From positions 4,278,001-4,342,000 of the forward strand of contig NZ_CP109499.1 in the NCBI RefSeq assembly GCF_036231965.1: a DNA stretch of 64,000 bases, written 5' to 3'. Numbering within the stretch: the stretch's first letter is position 1; each line of letters opens with the position of its first letter. A program made the position numbers and the translations under genes. Of the stretch, positions 6,778 to 15,025 are shown piece by piece. This DNA comes from Streptomyces sp. NBC_01428. Its GTDB lineage: Bacteria > Actinomycetota > Actinomycetes > Streptomycetales > Streptomycetaceae. Below the pieces are notes generated by a model that was given only the letters and a program-made list of their open reading frames with translations, was not told the origin of the DNA and searched no databases.

Positions 6778-8940
6778 ATGCCGCCACAGCGCAGCACCGG
6801 TACGGACCCGGAAGCGGAACAACCGCGCTATGCCGGGCAGTACCTGCTGGAGGCGGAACTCGGTTCCGGTGGCATGGGCATCGTGCATCTGGCGCGCTCC
6901 GCCTCCGGGTTGAGGCTCGCCGTCAAGGTCGTCCACGCCGCGCTCGCCCAGGACCCCGAGTTCCGGGGGCGGTTCCGCCAGGAGGTCACGGCCGCCCGCC
7001 GGGTCAGCGGTGCCTTCACCGCGCCCGTGGTCGACGCCGATCCCGAGGCCGAGAACCCGTGGATGGCAACGCTGTTCATCCCGGGGCCGACCCTTGCCGA
7101 GCACGTGAAGCGGAACGGCGCGCTGTCGTCGGCACGGCTGCGCCATCTGATGGCCGGACTCGCCGAGGCGCTGCGGGACATCCATCGTGCCGGAGTCGTC
7201 CACCGCGACCTCAAGCCGAGCAACGTCCTGCTGGCCGACGACGGTCCGAAAGTCATCGATTTCGGTATCTCCCGCCCGGCGGACAGTGAACTTCGCACAG
7301 AGACAGGCAAGTTGATCGGTACGCCGCCGTTCATGGCGCCGGAGCAGTTCCGCAAGCCGCGGCATGTGGGGCCGGCCGCCGACGTGTTCGCCCTCGGTTC
7401 GCTGATCGTGCACGCCGCCACCGGGAGCGGGCCCTTCGATTCGGACAGTCCCTATCTGGTCGCGTATCAGGTCGTGCACGACGAGCCGGACTTGACAGGC
7501 GTCCCGGACGATCTGGTCGGTCTGGTAGCGCGCTGCCTCGCCAAGGAGCCGGAGGACCGGCCCACGCCGGACGAGCTGATGACGGCGCTGCGCTCGGTCT
7601 CCGCGTCGTACGACACCCGGGCGTTCATACCCGAACAGCGCACCGGGAACGGGGAGTCGGAGAAGCCCGCGTTCGCGGTCCGGAGTGCGGTGCCCGAGCG
7701 TCCTGAGGGTTCCGAGGACCCGACCCACACGGCCGGGCGGAGGGGGCCCGGCAGGCGGTGGCGTCTGCCCGCGGCCGTCGCGGTCGCCGTCGCGGCCCTG
7801 ACCGTCGGCGGCCTCGGCTTCCTCGGCCTTCATGGACACCCGCACGACCCTGCCGCGAAGGAGGAGACGGCGGCGACACCGCGGAACGCCTTCCGGCCGT
7901 GGGAGCTCGATCTCGGCGCCGCCGGCACGAAAGCCAAGGGACAGCCGCAGTGCACGGACGCGCCGAAGGCGCTGTTCTGCGTCCGGCCCGGTGTCCTGGC
8001 CGCCGGGATCGATCCGGACGACGGCAAGGTCCTGTGGTCCCGCAGCGACCCGGGGGAGGCGAGCGCCTACGCCACTTCGGCTCCGGTCCTCTCCGGCGGA
8101 CTCCTGCTGGTCGGCAGCAGCAACGGGCAGCGCCTGACCGCGCTGGATCCCGCGACCGGCTCGACGCGCTGGAGTCGCGATGTCTCGCGCTACTCCGGCG
8201 GTGTGGCCCACGTCGGCGGCGTCGTCCTGCTCAGCGGCTCCGACTCCCGGGTCACCGCCCTGGACGCCGCCACCGGCGAGGAGAAGTGGCGCCACGCGAT
8301 CCCGGGTCTGGCCGTGCCGCAGTTCCACACGTACGGGGACGGGACCGCCTATGCGGTGGCACCGTCCTCCGGGGCGGGGACCCGGGTGACCGCGGTGGAC
8401 CCGGAGACCGGCGACGTGAAGTGGCAGCGCCGGGTGGAGGGGACGCTGGACCTGGTGGCCGCCCGGGACGGCGCCGTCTGGTTCACCTCGGCCACCGTCG
8501 ACCAGTACACGAACGCCGTCCTGCGCTACGACGTGGCGACGCGGACGCTCCGCCGCACCGTGCTGCGCATCCCACAGGCGCAGGCCCAGACGGTGCTCCG
8601 GGGAGACGTGGCCTACCTGTTGGGGAGCGACGGTTCGCTGGTCGCCGTGGACACCCGGACCTCGAAGCAGCTGTGGCGGGTGGAGACGTCCGTCAGCAAG
8701 GCGTCGGCGCCGGTCGTGTCGGGCCATCGCCTCTACCTCAGCGCGGTGGACGGGCGTCTCATCGCGGTCGACACCGATCGGGGCGCCCTGCTCGGACAGA
8801 CCCGGGCCCGCCTGGGTGACCAGCGGGGCTCACGCGTCGGACTGCTCCCCGCCCCCCTCCCCGCCCGCGACAAGATCTACGCCACCTCGCCCGACGGCTT
8901 CCTCTTCGCGGTCGACGCGCGGGATCCCTCGGGGTGGTGA
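6778..8940 (+). CDS. Transmembrane Ser/Thr protein kinase with beta-propeller sensor
   Basis: 720 residues. The N-terminal Hanks-type kinase has GSGGMG (ATP loop), AVKVV (catalytic Lys), HRDLKPSN (catalytic loop), DFGIS (Mg-binding) and APEQ. One membrane span follows near residues 327-350. The extracellular part has at least five PQQ/WD-like blades, each with a pattern such as LTALDPATGSTRW, VTALDAATGEEKW or VTAVDPETGDVKW. The layout is a receptor kinase sensing an external ligand. Start chosen at ATG 6778; GTG 6775 is equally possible. A TAGGCT -10 at 6732-6737 may drive it. Divergent from the two SH3-like genes. Confidence 0.93.
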   Translation: MPPQRSTGTDPEAEQPRYAGQYLLEAELGSGGMGIVHLARSASGLRLAVKVVHAALAQDPEFRGRFRQEVTAARRVSGAFTAPVVDADPEAENPWMATLFIPGPTLAEHVKRNGALSSARLRHLMAGLAEALRDIHRAGVVHRDLKPSNVLLADDGPKVIDFGISRPADSELRTETGKLIGTPPFMAPEQFRKPRHVGPAADVFALGSLIVHAATGSGPFDSDSPYLVAYQVVHDEPDLTGVPDDLVGLVARCLAKEPEDRPTPDELMTALRSVSASYDTRAFIPEQRTGNGESEKPAFAVRSAVPERPEGSEDPTHTAGRRGPGRRWRLPAAVAVAVAALTVGGLGFLGLHGHPHDPAAKEETAATPRNAFRPWELDLGAAGTKAKGQPQCTDAPKALFCVRPGVLAAGIDPDDGKVLWSRSDPGEASAYATSAPVLSGGLLLVGSSNGQRLTALDPATGSTRWSRDVSRYSGGVAHVGGVVLLSGSDSRVTALDAATGEEKWRHAIPGLAVPQFHTYGDGTAYAVAPSSGAGTRVTAVDPETGDVKWQRRVEGTLDLVAARDGAVWFTSATVDQYTNAVLRYDVATRTLRRTVLRIPQAQAQTVLRGDVAYLLGSDGSLVAVDTRTSKQLWRVETSVSKASAPVVSGHRLYLSAVDGRLIAVDTDRGALLGQTRARLGDQRGSRVGLLPAPLPARDKIYATSPDGFLFAVDARDPSGW

Positions 8941-8944
8941 CAGC

Positions 8945-8980
8945 CGAAGGGGGCCGCCCCGGCAGGAGCGGCCCCCTTCG
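8945..8980. terminator. Bidirectional terminator, kinase/ilvD
   Basis: A perfect 13-base stem (8945-8957 with 8968-8980) and a ten-base loop directly after the kinase stop, between it and the convergent ilvD. Confidence 0.8.
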
Positions 8981-9022
8981 CTGTCTTCAGGCCGGTGTTC
9001 GGGCCGTTGTTCGGGCCGGTGT

Positions 9023-10876
9023 TCAGCCCAGCTTCGAGACGTCCCGGACCGCGCCCTTGTCCGCGCTCGTCGCCATCGCGGCGTAGGCACGCAGTGCGGC
9101 GGACACCTTGCGCTCGCGGTTCACGGGGGCGTAGGTGCCGTTCAGGGCCTCGTGGCGGGCGGCCAACTCCTCTTCGGAGACGAGGAGTTCGATCGAGCGG
9201 TTCGGGATGTCGATGCGGATGCGGTCGCCGTCACGGACGACGGCGATCGTGCCGCCGGACGCGGCCTCCGGGGAGGCGTGTCCGATGGACAGGCCCGAAG
9301 TGCCGCCGGAGAAGCGGCCGTCGGTGATCAGGGCGCAGGTCTTGCCGAGGCCGCGGCCCTTGAGGAACGAGGTCGGGTACAGCATCTCCTGCATACCCGG
9401 GCCGCCCTTGGGACCCTCGTAGCGGATGACCACGACGTCGCCGTGCGTGATCTCCTTCTTGAGGATCTTGTCGACGGCCTCCTCCTGCGACTCGCAGACG
9501 ACGGCCGGACCCTCGAACGTCCAGATGGACTCGTCGACACCGGCCGTCTTCACGACGCAGCCGTCGACCGCCAGGTTGCCCTTGAGGACCGCGAGGCCGC
9601 CGTCCTGGGAGTAGGCGTGCTCGGCGGAGCGGATGCAGCCGTTCTCGGCGTCCTGGTCGAGCGCCTCCCAGCGCTCGGACTGGGAGAAGGCCTCGGAGGA
9701 GCGGACGCAGCCGGGGGCCGCGTGCCACAGCTCGATCGCCTCGGGGGACGGGGAGCCGGCGCGCACGTCCCAGGTCTTCAGCCAGTCGGAGAGCGACGGG
9801 CTGTGCACCGAGTGGACGTCCTCGTTCAGCAGGCCCGCGCGGTGCAGCTCGCCGAGGAGGGCGGGGATGCCGCCGGCGCGGTGCACGTCCTCCATGTAGT
9901 ACGTGCGGTCCTTCGCGACGTTCGGGGCGACCTTGGCGAGGCACGGCACCCGGCGCGAGACGTCGTTGATCTCGTCCAGACCGAACGGGACGCCGGCCTC
10001 CTGGGCGGCGGCCAGCAGGTGCAGGATCGTGTTGGTGGAGCCGCCCATCGCGATGTCGAGCGCCATGGCGTTCTCGAAGGCGGCGTGGGTGGCGACGTTG
10101 CGCGGCAGGACCGACTCGTCGTCCTGGTCGTAGTAGCGGCGCGTGATGTCGACGACCGTGCGGGCCGCGTCCTCGTACAGGCCCTTGCGGGCGGTGTGCG
10201 TGGCGAGGACCGAGCCGTTGCCCGGCAGGCTCAGGCCGATGGCCTCGGTCAGGCAGTTCATCGAGTTGGCGGTGAACATGCCCGAACAGGAACCGCAGGT
10301 CGGACAGGCGTTCTCCTCGATACGGAGGATGTCCTCGTCCGAGATCTTGTCGTTCACGGCGTCGGAGATCGCGTCGACCAGGTCGAGCGTGCGCACCGTG
10401 CCGTCGACCAGGGTGGCCCGGCCGGACTCCATGGGACCGCCGGAGACGAAGACCGTCGGGATGTTCAGGCGCAGGGCCGCCATCAGCATGCCCGGGGTGA
10501 TCTTGTCGCAGTTCGAGATGCAGATCAGGGCGTCGGCGCAGTGCGCCTCGACCATGTACTCCACCGAGTCGGCGATCAGGTCGCGGGAGGGCAGCGAGTA
10601 CAGCATGCCGCCGTGGCCCATCGCGATGCCGTCGTCGACGGCGATGGTGTTGAACTCGCGGGCGATGCCGCCGGCCGCCGTGATGGCCTCGCTCACGATC
10701 CGGCCGACGGGCTGGAGGTGGGTGTGGCCCGGCACGAACTCCGTGAAGGAGTTGGCGACCGCGATGATCGGCTTCCGTCCGATGTCCGCGCCCGGTACAC
10801 CGGAGGCGCGCATCAGGGCACGTGCGCCCGCCATGTTGCGGCCGTGGGTGACTGTGCGGGACCTCAGATCGGGCAT
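9023..10876 (-). CDS. ilvD: Dihydroxy-acid dehydratase
   Basis: 617 residues, full length. Catalyses dehydration of dihydroxy-acids in valine, leucine and isoleucine synthesis. Iron-sulfur ligands and signatures are visible: SNCDKITPGML, and ACPTCGSCSGMFTANSMNC near residue 195; the C-terminal signature GRFSGGTSGLSIGH is also intact. A good ribosome site (AAGGAG) precedes the ATG. Monocistronic by context. The gap 10877-11069 holds its probable promoter (CATAAC about 40 bases upstream) and no gene. Confidence 0.98.
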   Translation of the reverse strand: MPDLRSRTVTHGRNMAGARALMRASGVPGADIGRKPIIAVANSFTEFVPGHTHLQPVGRIVSEAITAAGGIAREFNTIAVDDGIAMGHGGMLYSLPSRDLIADSVEYMVEAHCADALICISNCDKITPGMLMAALRLNIPTVFVSGGPMESGRATLVDGTVRTLDLVDAISDAVNDKISDEDILRIEENACPTCGSCSGMFTANSMNCLTEAIGLSLPGNGSVLATHTARKGLYEDAARTVVDITRRYYDQDDESVLPRNVATHAAFENAMALDIAMGGSTNTILHLLAAAQEAGVPFGLDEINDVSRRVPCLAKVAPNVAKDRTYYMEDVHRAGGIPALLGELHRAGLLNEDVHSVHSPSLSDWLKTWDVRAGSPSPEAIELWHAAPGCVRSSEAFSQSERWEALDQDAENGCIRSAEHAYSQDGGLAVLKGNLAVDGCVVKTAGVDESIWTFEGPAVVCESQEEAVDKILKKEITHGDVVVIRYEGPKGGPGMQEMLYPTSFLKGRGLGKTCALITDGRFSGGTSGLSIGHASPEAASGGTIAVVRDGDRIRIDIPNRSIELLVSEEELAARHEALNGTYAPVNRERKVSAALRAYAAMATSADKGAVRDVSKLG

Positions 10877-11069
10877 CGTCGCTCGCTCCTTCGGGGAGGC
10901 ATGAGGAGAGTTATGACTGACGTCGAGCCTACGCCGGTGCTCCAGGATCCGGACAGGGTGTCCGCATCCCGGGACATCCGTCTCGCCCAGCGGCCACCGC
11001 TACGGGGTGTACGCGCAGGTCAGCGAGGGTGCGAGGGCCCGGCTCCCCACCGTACGCCGGTCCGCTCGC

Positions 11070-11687
11070 TCATGGGTTCGTCAGGTGTCCCTGGACCACG
11101 GGAGCCACGCCCGCCACGATGCGCTCGACGTCCGCGGACGCCAGCGGCTCGACCTTGATCACGTAGCGGAGCATCGCGACCCCGACCAGCTGGGCCGCCG
11201 CCAGCTCGGCGCGCAGTTCCGCGTCGGGGGTGTCGAGCCGGGCCGCGATCCGGCGCAGCAGCTGTGCGGCGACCAGCCGGCGGAAGACGGCGGCCGCGGT
11301 GTCGTTGTTCACCGCGGAGCGGACGATCGCGAGCAGCGGGGTGCGGCTCGTGGGGTTCTCCCAGACGCCGAAGAAGAAGCGGGTCAGGCGTTCGCCCACG
11401 TCGTCGAGCGGGCCCTCCACGATCATGTCGGGGGCGCCGAGCGCGGGGGCCATGGCTCCCTCGACGGCTGCCTCGAAGACCTGTTCCTTGGTGCCGAAGT
11501 AGTGGTGGACGAGCGCGGAGTCCACACCGGCGGCCTTGGCGATGCCGCGGACCGACGTCTTCTCGTACCCGCGCTCGGAGAACTCCTCGCGGGCCGCGTC
11601 GAGGATGCGGTCGCGGGTGGCCGGGCCCGCCTCCGTCTGCGTACGGCTGGGGCGTCCCCGGCCGCGGCGGGGGGCTGCGTCCGTCAC
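11070..11687 (-). CDS. TetR-family transcriptional regulator
   Basis: 205 residues from a GTG. The N-terminal HTH reads RDRILDAAREEFSERGYEKTSVRGIAKAAGVDSALVHHYF with the usual Y-F tail of helix 3-4, and the C-terminal ligand/dimer domain is of the all-helical TetR type. It begins 13 bases after the stop of the TIM-barrel gene on the same strand, so the two are probably co-transcribed. Target unknown. Confidence 0.9.
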   Translation of the reverse strand: MTDAAPRRGRGRPSRTQTEAGPATRDRILDAAREEFSERGYEKTSVRGIAKAAGVDSALVHHYFGTKEQVFEAAVEGAMAPALGAPDMIVEGPLDDVGERLTRFFFGVWENPTSRTPLLAIVRSAVNNDTAAAVFRRLVAAQLLRRIAARLDTPDAELRAELAAAQLVGVAMLRYVIKVEPLASADVERIVAGVAPVVQGHLTNP

Positions 11688-11700
11688 CTGCGGGGGGCCT

Positions 11701-12525
11701 TCACCTGCGGGGCACCTTCACGGCGGACGCGAGGTGGAGCCGGGTGAAGGCCAGCGCCTCCGCCAGGTCGGCCTCGCGCTCGGCGCTGGACATGGCGCGG
11801 CGGGTGTTGACCTCGATGACGACGTGGCCGTCGAAGGCGGACTGGGCGAGGTGGTCGAGCAGCTCGGCGCAGGGCTGGGTGCCGCGGCCGGGGACCAGGT
11901 GCTCGTCCTTGCCGGAGCCGTTGCCGTCCGCGAGGTGCACGTGACCGAGGCGGTCGCCCATGCGGCCGATCATGTCGAGGGCGTCCGTGCGGGCGGTCGC
12001 GGTGTGGCTGAGGTCGATCGTGAAGTGCCGGTAGTCGTCCTTCGTCACGTCCCAGTCGGGGGCGTACGCGAGCATCTCGCGGTCGCGGTACCGCCACGGG
12101 TACATGTTCTCGACGGCGAACCGGACGTCCGTCTCGTCGGCCATCCGCCAGATTCCGGTGACGAAGTCGCGGGCGTACTGGCGCTGCCAGCGGAACGGGG
12201 GGTGCACGACGACGGTGCTCGCGCCGAGCTTCTCGGCGGCGGCCTTCGCGCGCTGGAGCTTGGTCCACGGGTCGGTGGACCACACGCGCTGCGTGATCAG
12301 GAGACACGGGGCGTGGACGGCGAGGATCGGCATCCGGTGGTGGTCGCTGAGCCGGCGCAGGGCGTCGATGTCCTGGCTGACCGGGTCGGTCCACACCATG
12401 ACCTCGACACCGTCGTAGCCGAGGCGCGCGGCGATCTCGAAGGCCGTCGCCGTCGACTCCGGGTACACGGACGCCGTGGACAGCGCGACCTTCGCATCCG
12501 GGATCCGCACGACTGGTTCTGCCAC
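11701..12525 (-). CDS. TIM-barrel sugar phosphate isomerase/epimerase family protein
   Basis: 274 residues of the xylose isomerase-like/AP endonuclease 2 fold. Metal-ligand motifs fall in order: VHAPCLL, VVVHPPF, AVENMYPW, TIDLSHT, GHVHLADGNG and VIEVNTRR. These supply the His, Glu and Asp ligands of a divalent-metal site. The specific substrate is unknown; the set is closer to sugar epimerases than to endonuclease IV. The GTG at 12525 follows a TACGCT -10 (12533-12538) by seven bases, so the message is likely leaderless. Confidence 0.85.
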   Translation of the reverse strand: MAEPVVRIPDAKVALSTASVYPESTATAFEIAARLGYDGVEVMVWTDPVSQDIDALRRLSDHHRMPILAVHAPCLLITQRVWSTDPWTKLQRAKAAAEKLGASTVVVHPPFRWQRQYARDFVTGIWRMADETDVRFAVENMYPWRYRDREMLAYAPDWDVTKDDYRHFTIDLSHTATARTDALDMIGRMGDRLGHVHLADGNGSGKDEHLVPGRGTQPCAELLDHLAQSAFDGHVVIEVNTRRAMSSAEREADLAEALAFTRLHLASAVKVPRR

Positions 12526-12768
12526 GAGGGACAGCGTACGGGGTGCTTACGGGGTGGGGGTGGGGGTCGGTGGGGGCGCGCGGGCGCTCTCCGGGGCGGG
12601 GTGATCGGTCCCCGGGGCGGGGGTGGTTGGGCTCCTGCCTGGGGGTTCTCGTCTCCCCCGGGTCCGGGTGCGACGTCCCGTCGGCTCGGGGGTCTGTGAG
12701 GCTCGTCTCCGGGGAATTGTGGGCAGGGCCACGCGGTGGGGGGGTGCAGGTGCGTGCCTCCGGGTGCG

Positions 12769-13029
12769 GGTCGCCCGTGGCTGATCGCGCCGTTCCCCGC
12801 GCCCCTTGAACCCCGACTCCGCCCCACCCCGTTTCCCAGCACCCTGCGTCTCCGAGCCACCGGCCCCGTACCCCGGTGCCGGTCGCCCGTGGCCGGTCGC
12901 GCCGTTCCCCGCGCCCCTTGAACCCCGACCCGCCCCGCTTCCCAGCACCCGGCATCACCGAGCCACCGGCCTCCGCGCTCCGCTGCCGGTCGCCCGTGGC
13001 CGGTCGCGCCGTTCCCCGCGCCCCTTGAA
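12769..13029. repeat. Three dispersed-type repeats in an intergenic gap
   Basis: Three copies of a 42-base element, at 12769-12810, 12881-12922 and 12988-13029, containing GCGCCGTTCCCCGCGCCCC. Copies 2 and 3 are identical over the element and copy 1 differs at two bases. Linker sequences between copies also resemble each other, giving a unit of about 110 bases. The gap 12526-13075 has no supportable gene. Sequences with this core recur in Streptomyces intergenic regions, from memory. Confidence 0.8.
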
Positions 13030-13075
13030 GACCGTCCCCGCCCAGCCCCGTCTTCCGGCACCCGGTCCCGGTGGG

Positions 13076-14008
13076 CTACTCGGACTCCATCTGGTCCAGG
13101 CGGCGGAGGATCACTCCCTCGCGTAGGGCCCAGGGGCAGATTTCCACTGTTTCCACGCCGAAGAGGTCCATGGCGCCCTCGGCGACCAGGGCGCCGGCGA
13201 GGAGTTGGCCGGCGCGGCCCGGGGAGACGCCGGGGAGTTCGGCCCGTTCGTCGGCGGTCATGGCGGTGAGGCGGGGGACCCAGTCCTCCAGGGAGCGGCG
13301 CTTCAGTTCGCGCTGGACGTAGAGGCCGTCGGTGGAGCGTGCCGCGCCGGTGAGGCGGGCGAGCTGCTTGAACGTCTTGGACGTGGCGACCACGTGGTCG
13401 GGAGCGCCGAAGCGGCTGAACTCGCCGACGGTCCGGGCGATCTGGGCGCGCACGTGACGGCGCAGGGCCCGGACGTCCGCCGGGTCCGCCGGGTCGGTGG
13501 GCAGCCAGCCCGCCGTCAGCCGGCCCGCGCCGAGCGGCAGCGACACCGCGGCGTCGGGCTCCTCGTCGATGCCGTACGCGATCTCCAGGGAGCCCCCGCC
13601 GATGTCCAGGACGAGGAGCTTGCCCGCGGACCAGCCGAACCAGCGGCGGGCGGCCAGGAAGGTGAGCCGGGCCTCCTCGGCGCCGGTGAGCACCTGCAGC
13701 TCGACACCGGTCTCGGTCTGCACGCGCGCGAGGACCTCGTCGGCGTTGCTCGCCTCGCGCACGGCCGACGTGGCGAACGGGAGCAGTTCCTCGACGCCCT
13801 TGTCCTCGGCGGCCTCCAGGGCGCCCTGGACCGTTTCGATCAGTTTGTCGACGCCCTCGGGGCCGATCGCCCCGCTCTCGTCGAGCAGTTGGGCGAGCCG
13901 CAGATCGGCCTTGTGCGAATGCGCGGGCAGCGGGCGGGCGCCGGGGTGGGCGTCCACCACCAGCAGATGCACCGTGTTCGAACCCACGTCGAGGACACCG
14001 AGTCTCAT
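13076..14008 (-). CDS. Ppx/GppA family phosphatase
   Basis: 310 residues from ATG 14008 (MRLGVLDVGSNTVHLLVV). The phosphate-binding loops of the ASKHA fold are visible: DVGSNTVHLL at the start, ATSAVREASN near residue 75 and LDIGGGSLEI near residue 135. The family hydrolyses exopolyphosphate and/or pppGpp; short actinobacterial members like this lack the C-terminal HD domain of E. coli Ppx. Exact substrate preference cannot be read from sequence. Confidence 0.9.
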   Translation of the reverse strand: MRLGVLDVGSNTVHLLVVDAHPGARPLPAHSHKADLRLAQLLDESGAIGPEGVDKLIETVQGALEAAEDKGVEELLPFATSAVREASNADEVLARVQTETGVELQVLTGAEEARLTFLAARRWFGWSAGKLLVLDIGGGSLEIAYGIDEEPDAAVSLPLGAGRLTAGWLPTDPADPADVRALRRHVRAQIARTVGEFSRFGAPDHVVATSKTFKQLARLTGAARSTDGLYVQRELKRRSLEDWVPRLTAMTADERAELPGVSPGRAGQLLAGALVAEGAMDLFGVETVEICPWALREGVILRRLDQMESE

Positions 14009-14133
14009 GCACGGAACGCTACTGCCCGCGCGGCGCTTCTCGTGGGCCGGGGCGAAAGCCCTTGTCAAAGGGTGATCTGCGGGTGACGGACGGGGCGTCC
14101 CCGGAGCGGGCGGAAGCGACTTACCCTGGACCC

Positions 14134-14973
14134 GTGCCAAAGACGAAAAAGGCGAAGTCCGACAAATCAGCCACGGGTTCTTCGCAGGCGAAGGCCACGA
14201 AGTCGAAGAAGGCAGCGATGAAGAGCGACGAGAAGGGCCTCGACTTCGCCCGCGCGTGGGTGGAGTTTCCCGATCCGGCCGACGACGAGCAGATCTTCCG
14301 GTGCGATCTGACCTGGCTGACCTCGCGCTGGAACTGCATCTTCGGGAGCGGCTGCCAGGGCATCCAGGCCGGCCGCGCCGACGACGGCTGCTGCACGCTG
14401 GGAGCCCACTTCTCCGACGAGGAGGACGAGCAGCGGGTGGCGGGCCACGTGGCCCGGCTCACGCCGGAGCTCTGGCAGCACCATGACGTGGGCACGAAGA
14501 CCGGCTGGGTCTCGGAGGACGACGACGGCGAGCGCCAGACCCGCCCGTACAAGGGGTCCTGCATCTTCCAGAACCGTCCCGGCTTCGCCGGCGGCGCGGG
14601 CTGCTCGCTGCACATCCTGGCGGTGAAGGAGGGGCGCGAGCCCCTGGAGACCAAGCCGGACGTCTGCTGGCAGCTGCCCGTGCGCCGCACGTACGAGTGG
14701 ATCGACCGGCCCGACGACACCCGGATTCTCCAGGTCTCCATCGGCGAGTACGACCGCAGGGGCTGGGGCCCGGGCGGCCACGACCTGCACTGGTGGTGCA
14801 CGTCGGCGACCTCGGCGCACGGCGCCGGCGACCCGGTGTACGTCTCGTACCGGCCGGAGCTGGTCGAGCTGATGGGCAAGGAGGGGTACGACCGGCTGGC
14901 GGAGCTGTGCGAGGAGCGCCTCGCCTCGCAACTGCCGCTGCTGGCACCGCATCCCGCGGACCCGGTGGCCTGA
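14134..14973 (+). CDS. Conserved Cys-rich actinobacterial protein
   Basis: 279 residues from GTG 14134, placed six bases after TACCCT (14122-14127), so probably leaderless. A Lys-rich N-terminus (KTKKAKSDKSATGSSQAK) precedes a domain with clustered Cys: NCIFGSGCQGI, DDGCCTLGAHF and later CIFQNRPGF plus AGCSLH. The spacing suggests a metal or iron-sulfur site reminiscent of YkgJ-type clusters, but I cannot assign a function. Convergent with the sigma/BACON gene 52 bases away. Confidence 0.75.
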   Translation: MPKTKKAKSDKSATGSSQAKATKSKKAAMKSDEKGLDFARAWVEFPDPADDEQIFRCDLTWLTSRWNCIFGSGCQGIQAGRADDGCCTLGAHFSDEEDEQRVAGHVARLTPELWQHHDVGTKTGWVSEDDDGERQTRPYKGSCIFQNRPGFAGGAGCSLHILAVKEGREPLETKPDVCWQLPVRRTYEWIDRPDDTRILQVSIGEYDRRGWGPGGHDLHWWCTSATSAHGAGDPVYVSYRPELVELMGKEGYDRLAELCEERLASQLPLLAPHPADPVA

Positions 14974-15025
14974 CCGCATCGCCCGAGGGCGTGATCACGG
15001 TCCGCGTGCCGCGCGGGGGCCGTTC

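Noticed and set aside
6667..8727. A 686-codon open frame opposite the Ser/Thr kinase
   Set aside because: It is a GC-driven shadow of the kinase gene; the protein is low-complexity and Arg/Gly-rich with no domain.
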